Assembly: GCA_023145125.1 (NCBI GenBank)
Contig: JAGLEK010000608.1
Span: forward strand, 1 to 9,148
DNA length: 9,148 bases
DNA from: Bacteroidales bacterium
Lineage (GTDB): Bacteria > Bacteroidota > Bacteroidia > Bacteroidales > B18-G4
Direction: 5' to 3'
This document shows, in pieces, positions 5,959-9,148 of this stretch (positions are counted from its first letter, which is position 1; each line of letters starts with the position of its first letter). Below the pieces are notes generated by a model. That model had not been told where the DNA came from, did no database searches, and worked only from the letters and a program-made list of their open reading frames with translations. Position numbers and translations under genes: made by a program.

Positions 5959-6255
5959 ATGCTAAAAAATCTCCTCCACCGGCTCAACAACAAGTATTTC
6001 ATCACCATCCTCATCTTCGGTGTGTGGATGCTTTTCTTCGACAACAATAACTTCATTGCACAATTCCGGCTTAGCGCAACACTCAACGAGCTGGAGATGG
6101 AAAAGGACTATTACCTCTCAGAGATCGAAAAAGACCGCCAGGCTTGTTATGAGCTCAGGACCGACACCCTCACCCTCGAGAAATTCGGCCGGGAGCAATA
6201 CCTTATGAAACGCGATAATGAGGACATCTATCTTATCGTCGACGAAGGAAAATAA
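5959..6255 (+). CDS. DivIC/FtsB-like septum formation initiator
   Basis: A 98-residue bitopic membrane protein. It has a short basic cytoplasmic N-terminus (1-11), one transmembrane helix (about 12-27, ending VWMLFFD), a coiled coil (about 36-68, rich in Leu/Glu heptads such as LNELEMEKDYYLSEIEKD), and the conserved tail FGREQYLMKRDNEDIYLI. Length, layout and the xxRExYxMKxxxEDxYxI tail match the Bacteroidota members of the FtsB/DivIC family. These join the FtsQLB/DivIB divisome subcomplex, which controls septal peptidoglycan synthesis. I chose the ATG at 5959: the upstream in-frame TTG at 5950 lies inside the promoter -7 box and would only add three residues. It has its own promoter, so it is not driven by the methyltransferase unit. 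Confidence 0.9.
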   Translation: MLKNLLHRLNNKYFITILIFGVWMLFFDNNNFIAQFRLSATLNELEMEKDYYLSEIEKDRQACYELRTDTLTLEKFGREQYLMKRDNEDIYLIVDEGK

Positions 6256-6302
6256 CACAATTCACTTAACAAGTATCTAGATTGTTGTATATTTACCGGG
6301 TT

Positions 6303-6338
6303 AAGTGCCTGAAGTACTTGGAGTACTTGAAGTACTTA
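6303..6338. repeat. Four-copy 9-bp repeat, AAGTACTTG
   Basis: Units begin at 6303, 6312, 6321 and 6330 (AAGTGCCTG, AAGTACTTG, GAGTACTTG, AAGTACTTA). Three of the four contain the palindrome AGTACT, so the array could fold or bind a dimeric protein in repeated register. It lies 45 bp before the next gene. It has a 9-bp period, unlike the heptamer arrays elsewhere in the window. Confidence 0.75.
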
Positions 6339-6382
6339 AAGTTAATGGTATCTGAGACGTTGTAGATGAAACCTGGTTAATT

Positions 6383-6784
6383 ATGACTAAAAGGACTTAT
6401 CCCGAAGCTGTTCAAAACTGTGTAAGACAATGCAGGCGTGTTGCCAGAACTGCCCTTGTTGTTGTAACGGTGTTCTGGATCATTTTCGGTATCGCCACGG
6501 GCTTTCAGGTTGAAGGCGGTATCGGTGCCACATTCCAAAGCTTTACAAACTTACTGCCCTGGCTTGCCATTATCGTCCTCTGGTTTGTTGCCTGGAGATG
6601 GGAGATACTGGGTGGGCTGCTCATCATTGCCTTCAGTATTTTCATGGCCAATTATCTCGGTGTATTTGAAGGAAACTCAACAGAGGGCATGATGATCATC
6701 ACGCCCCTGGCAATGACAGGGTTCATGTTCGTATTTATCGGGTTCAGGATCTGGTCAGCAATCAGAACGGAAGCGAATCAGTAA
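6383..6784 (+). CDS. Small four-helix membrane protein, unknown function
   Basis: A 133-residue protein with a basic, soluble N-terminus containing Cys13 and Cys17 (1-19). Four hydrophobic segments follow (about 20-41, 56-71, 73-94, 104-123) and then a short polar tail. The central LPWLAIIVLWFVAWRWEILGG (58-78) has the W-x-W-E turn seen in a family of small uncharacterised membrane proteins; from memory it recalls DUF7670, but I am not sure. No catalytic motif is visible. Upstream lie the 9-bp repeat array and a near-match -7 box, TATATTTA at 6288-6295, with no clear -33 partner. Only 9 bp separate its stop codon from that of the convergent hydrolase gene. Confidence 0.8.
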   Translation: MTKRTYPEAVQNCVRQCRRVARTALVVVTVFWIIFGIATGFQVEGGIGATFQSFTNLLPWLAIIVLWFVAWRWEILGGLLIIAFSIFMANYLGVFEGNSTEGMMIITPLAMTGFMFVFIGFRIWSAIRTEANQ

Positions 6785-6793
6785 AGCCTAGCG

Positions 6794-7990
6794 TTAAAAG
6801 CCGGAAAAATCATAATTACTTTCATCACGCAGGAAATTGCCCACCTCTTTGAATATGCTGTCGAAGGATTTATCGACTTTTTCTGATATTTCAGGGTCCT
6901 TGCTTATTGGAAATGGTGATTCATGGCTATATTCGTAAGGAAAATCGAGGCGGTTAACCCATACCCCCGAGTCATAAAAATTTTCCATGATATGTTCTTC
7001 CGGAAAAACCCGGTCTTCCTTCATAGCATACACCAGAAGCCGGTCATTAAAACTCTCGAAGCTTGCCTGTCTCAGGCCTTTAAAATATTCCGGCGACAGC
7101 ATTGCCATGAAGGCTCTTGCAATATTCTTTACGTCCATCACCTTGGCATAGGATTTCAAGGTCTTTCTGCGCCAGCTGTCCTGGTTGAGATAGTAACTAC
7201 GCAATTGCCCGAAAGCTTGCTGGTCGAGGATATATTTTGAAATGCCATTGATATGGCTGAAAACTGTCCCGCCGGCAAAAAGTACAAAGCGTGATCTGTC
7301 AAAGATACCGCCGGGGTTGGCAATCATCAATACCTGTGCTAAAAAAGCTCCGATGGAATACCCAAAGAAGTGGATCTCAGTATCTTCTTTGAATACCGGA
7401 TGTTTACCGGAGCTTATGTGATTTACCAAATTGAGGAGATCCATTATACTCTGATAACCTGAAAGCGCAAAACGTTCAGGCATATTGTCAAGCCGTTCGC
7501 TGATAGCAGCATTTGCAAATGTCGAACATTGCTGGTCCTCATATTTATTTTCCCTGAGATTGCTCAGTCCGCTCATGCTCCTGGGGTTGAGCCAGGCTGA
7601 TGGTGTACGGTTCATGTGAAAGCTGATAGGAAAAAGGATCACTGCATGCCCGGTCCGCAAAACCAGTTCCCTTGCCCATGGCAGGTACTTATCCCAACTC
7701 TTTTCGTTGAGCCCATGCAAAAGGATAATAGCCCTGTTGGTCTGCTTGTATCCTTCCGGAAGAAAAACCGGATAGCGAAAATCAATATTCTCACTGATCT
7801 CATTATCGGCAAAGCCGCTGAGAAAATCCCTTTCAACATTCGGCATTTTCGATGAACCCGGCAGGTGCTGTGCATAATCGGAACTGAATGTGAAGGTACG
7901 ATAATCAATACCTGTGCCTTTCATCTTTTCGTCTTCCTTTTCGAGGGAAAATGCCTTCCCCAATATTTTATGATAATTTGTGTATCCCAT
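6794..7990 (-). CDS. DUF6051-like alpha/beta hydrolase
   Basis: A 398-residue protein without a signal peptide. The alpha/beta hydrolase core is readable: strand and oxyanion loop AIILLHGLNEKSWDKYLPW (87-105), nucleophile elbow GYSIGA with Ser212, an acid candidate Asp326 in YAMKEDRVFP, and a base candidate His356 in YEYSHESPFP. Blocks such as ILFPISFHMNRTPSAWLNPR (118-137) and ISERLDNMPERFALSGYQS (163-181) resemble the Bacteroidota family DUF6051 as I remember it. The triad appears complete, so it is probably an active esterase, lipase or similar, but the substrate is unknown. The N-terminal 80 residues are an extension ahead of the hydrolase fold. It is convergent with the small membrane protein gene and divergent from the LytTR regulator, which makes regulation by that protein possible but unproven. 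Confidence 0.85.
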   Translation of the reverse strand: MGYTNYHKILGKAFSLEKEDEKMKGTGIDYRTFTFSSDYAQHLPGSSKMPNVERDFLSGFADNEISENIDFRYPVFLPEGYKQTNRAIILLHGLNEKSWDKYLPWARELVLRTGHAVILFPISFHMNRTPSAWLNPRSMSGLSNLRENKYEDQQCSTFANAAISERLDNMPERFALSGYQSIMDLLNLVNHISSGKHPVFKEDTEIHFFGYSIGAFLAQVLMIANPGGIFDRSRFVLFAGGTVFSHINGISKYILDQQAFGQLRSYYLNQDSWRRKTLKSYAKVMDVKNIARAFMAMLSPEYFKGLRQASFESFNDRLLVYAMKEDRVFPEEHIMENFYDSGVWVNRLDFPYEYSHESPFPISKDPEISEKVDKSFDSIFKEVGNFLRDESNYDFSGF

Positions 7991-8013
7991 TGTGTGCAGT
8001 CAATTAATTTTTA

Positions 8014-8045
8014 CAAATTTCAGCAATCACCGTGGCCAATCCAAA
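8014..8045 (-). promoter_or_regulatory. Weak candidate promoter for the DUF6051-like gene
   Basis: On the minus strand TTTG (8045-8042) is followed after 20 bp by GAAATTTG (8021-8014), which differs from TAnnTTTG only at the first base. Transcription would start near 8008, leaving a leader of about 18 nt before the ATG at 7990. Confidence 0.35.
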
Positions 8046-8167
8046 AAATAGGTATACGGGGCCGGGCGGGGTGACTAAATCGCATATAGAGGGGCGAAAA
8101 TCGAAATACAGGGGCAGGATCATGCTTTTACACAACGGCAGGGATCATCAAAAGTCGCCATTTATGC

Positions 8168-8175
8168 TATCTTTG
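8168..8175 (+). promoter_or_regulatory. -7 box for the LytTR regulator gene
   Basis: TATCTTTG matches TAnnTTTG exactly and lies 30 bases before the ATG at 8206. No TTG is found 19-21 bp upstream, which may mean the promoter needs an activator. The box also argues that the longer in-frame extension upstream is not translated. Confidence 0.5.
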
Positions 8176-8205
8176 CATAAAGCAATAATAAATCAACAGC
8201 CAGCA

Positions 8206-9069
8206 ATGCAATTTTACGAGAAAGCCATTCCGAAATACCTTAACCGCCCGGGAAACATTGTCAGGCTGATATTGTTCACAGCAATTTTCGCCCTTGTTTT
8301 TATCAATGTATATGCGCCATTTGGGACCGGTGTCTATCGCGAAATAAGTGGCATACGGCTTTTTCTGTATTCCAGCTTTGTGATACTCACCGGCATGCTG
8401 GTAGTGGTCATCAGCAGGGGCCTGATGTATCTGTACAGCCGTAAAAAAATGCTGAACTACTGGCGATATATCCTCTGGGTAACCGCCGAGATCCTCGTCA
8501 TGGCCTTTGTATACTCCATATATATCAAGTTCATACTGGCAGATCCGCGTGATTTTATGGAGATTTCCAGGTCCAGCATCAAAATCACCGCCCTGATCAT
8601 CCTCCTTCCATATACCCTACTCTGGCTTTTCTTTTCCTGGCAGGATAAAGCGGCCAGGGTTCAGGAACTGGAAGATATGGATATCCCTCCATCACGGCCT
8701 TCCGGCGGAATGATCCCCTTCAGGGATGAAAAAGGCACGCTAAGGTTATCAGTGATACATGAAGACCTGCTGTACCTCGAAGCTGCCGATAATTATGTAT
8801 CCGTCCATTACCTGCATCGTGATAAACTGCAAAAATTCATGGTACGAAATTCGATGAGATCCTATGAGGAGCTATTCAAAGACAGCAACATCGTTCGCTG
8901 CCACCGCTCCTACATGGTCAACCTCGACAAAGTCGAGATCATCCGCAAGGAAAAAGACGGGCTTCATCTTGAGCTGGACACCGAACCACCCATTTCCCTC
9001 CTGGTTTCCAAAACCTATGTTAAGGGTGTGATGGAGATCTTTTCACGTATATCTCCGTTGGACAATTAA
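8206..9069 (+). CDS. Membrane-anchored LytTR-domain transcriptional regulator
   Basis: A 287-residue protein with four transmembrane helices (about 17-37, 50-70, 86-108 and 126-144), a linker rich in charge and proline (145-177), and a C-terminal LytTR DNA-binding domain (about 178-281). The LytTR hallmarks are visible: DLLYLEAADNYVSVHY (187-202), MRSYEELFKDSNIVRCHRSYMVNLDKVEII (217-246) and LLVSKTYVKGVMEIF (265-279). There is no response-regulator receiver domain, so a signal would have to reach the DNA-binding domain through the membrane part. LytTR proteins bind short direct repeats near target promoters; the target here is unknown. I chose the ATG at 8206 because the membrane domain starts directly after it and an exact -7 box lies at 8168. 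A GTG at 8032 would add 58 residues that read through that promoter. Confidence 0.88.
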   Translation: MQFYEKAIPKYLNRPGNIVRLILFTAIFALVFINVYAPFGTGVYREISGIRLFLYSSFVILTGMLVVVISRGLMYLYSRKKMLNYWRYILWVTAEILVMAFVYSIYIKFILADPRDFMEISRSSIKITALIILLPYTLLWLFFSWQDKAARVQELEDMDIPPSRPSGGMIPFRDEKGTLRLSVIHEDLLYLEAADNYVSVHYLHRDKLQKFMVRNSMRSYEELFKDSNIVRCHRSYMVNLDKVEIIRKEKDGLHLELDTEPPISLLVSKTYVKGVMEIFSRISPLDN

Positions 9070-9079
9070 ACGCTGGGCT

Positions 9080-9114
9080 AATTTTTAATTTTGAATTTTT
9101 AATGCTTAATGGAG
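9080..9114. repeat. Phased 7-bp repeat array, AATNNNN
   Basis: Five in-register heptamers begin at 9080, 9087, 9094, 9101 and 9108. AATTTTT occurs twice and the rest are variants such as AATGCTT. The array starts ten bases after the LytTR stop codon. Confidence 0.75.
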
Positions 9115-9129
9115 TGAGGATTTTCACCG

Positions 9130-9148
9130 CCTACCACTTACTGCCTAC
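9130..9148. repeat. Phased 7-bp repeat array, CYTACYR, cut by window end
   Basis: CCTACCA and CTTACTG lie in register, followed by CCTAC at the window edge. The same word type (CTACCAT, CTACTGC) appears in the gap near 5663. The array probably continues beyond the window. Confidence 0.5.

Noticed and set aside
8032..8205. GTG-initiated 58-residue N-terminal extension of the LytTR gene
   Set aside because: It translates through an exact TAnnTTTG box at 8168-8175, shows no recognisable protein pattern, and the ATG at 8206 begins directly before the membrane domain.

Overview
The window looks like a chromosomal stretch from a member of the Bacteroidota, most likely Bacteroidales-like. Three things point there. 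Several gene starts are preceded by promoters of the Bacteroidota type (TTTG or TTG, 19-21 bp, TAnnTTTG), and Shine-Dalgarno sites are mostly absent. The protein families are typical of that phylum: a DUF5362-like membrane protein, a DUF6051-like alpha/beta hydrolase, a four-helix membrane LytTR regulator, a secreted TPR protein and a short DivIC/FtsB protein. The intergenic DNA is full of short phased repeats. No phage, plasmid, CRISPR or defence genes, rRNA or tRNA were seen. Most of the window is ordinary housekeeping and accessory chromosome.

Layout. 46-2503: moaC (molybdenum cofactor) followed 16 bp later by an exported 662-residue TPR protein. 2501-2646: a 146-bp MITE-like element with terminal inverted repeats, whose left end coincides with the TPR stop codon. 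2668-3054 (minus): small DUF5362-like membrane protein, divergent from 3152-4096 (plus), a MOSC-MogA fusion that is the second cofactor gene. 4200-5571: an HD-domain protein and a glycine N-methyltransferase-like methyltransferase. 5572-5949: a 378-bp repeat-rich gap. 5959-6255: DivIC/FtsB-like division protein. 6383-6784: small four-helix membrane protein. 6794-7990 (minus): DUF6051-like hydrolase. 8206-9069 (plus): membrane-anchored LytTR regulator.

How the genes fit together. MoaC makes cyclic pyranopterin monophosphate early in molybdopterin synthesis. The MogA half of the fusion adenylates molybdopterin before molybdenum insertion, and the MOSC half may handle sulfur or bind the finished cofactor. 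The two are separated by unrelated genes and a mobile element, as if an older cofactor cluster had been interrupted. The other genes show no clear common pathway.

The least explained signal is in the gaps. At least five intergenic stretches carry degenerate tandem arrays with a strict 7-bp period but a different heptamer each time, plus one array of 9-bp period. They occur downstream of plus-strand genes and not in the divergent promoter regions.
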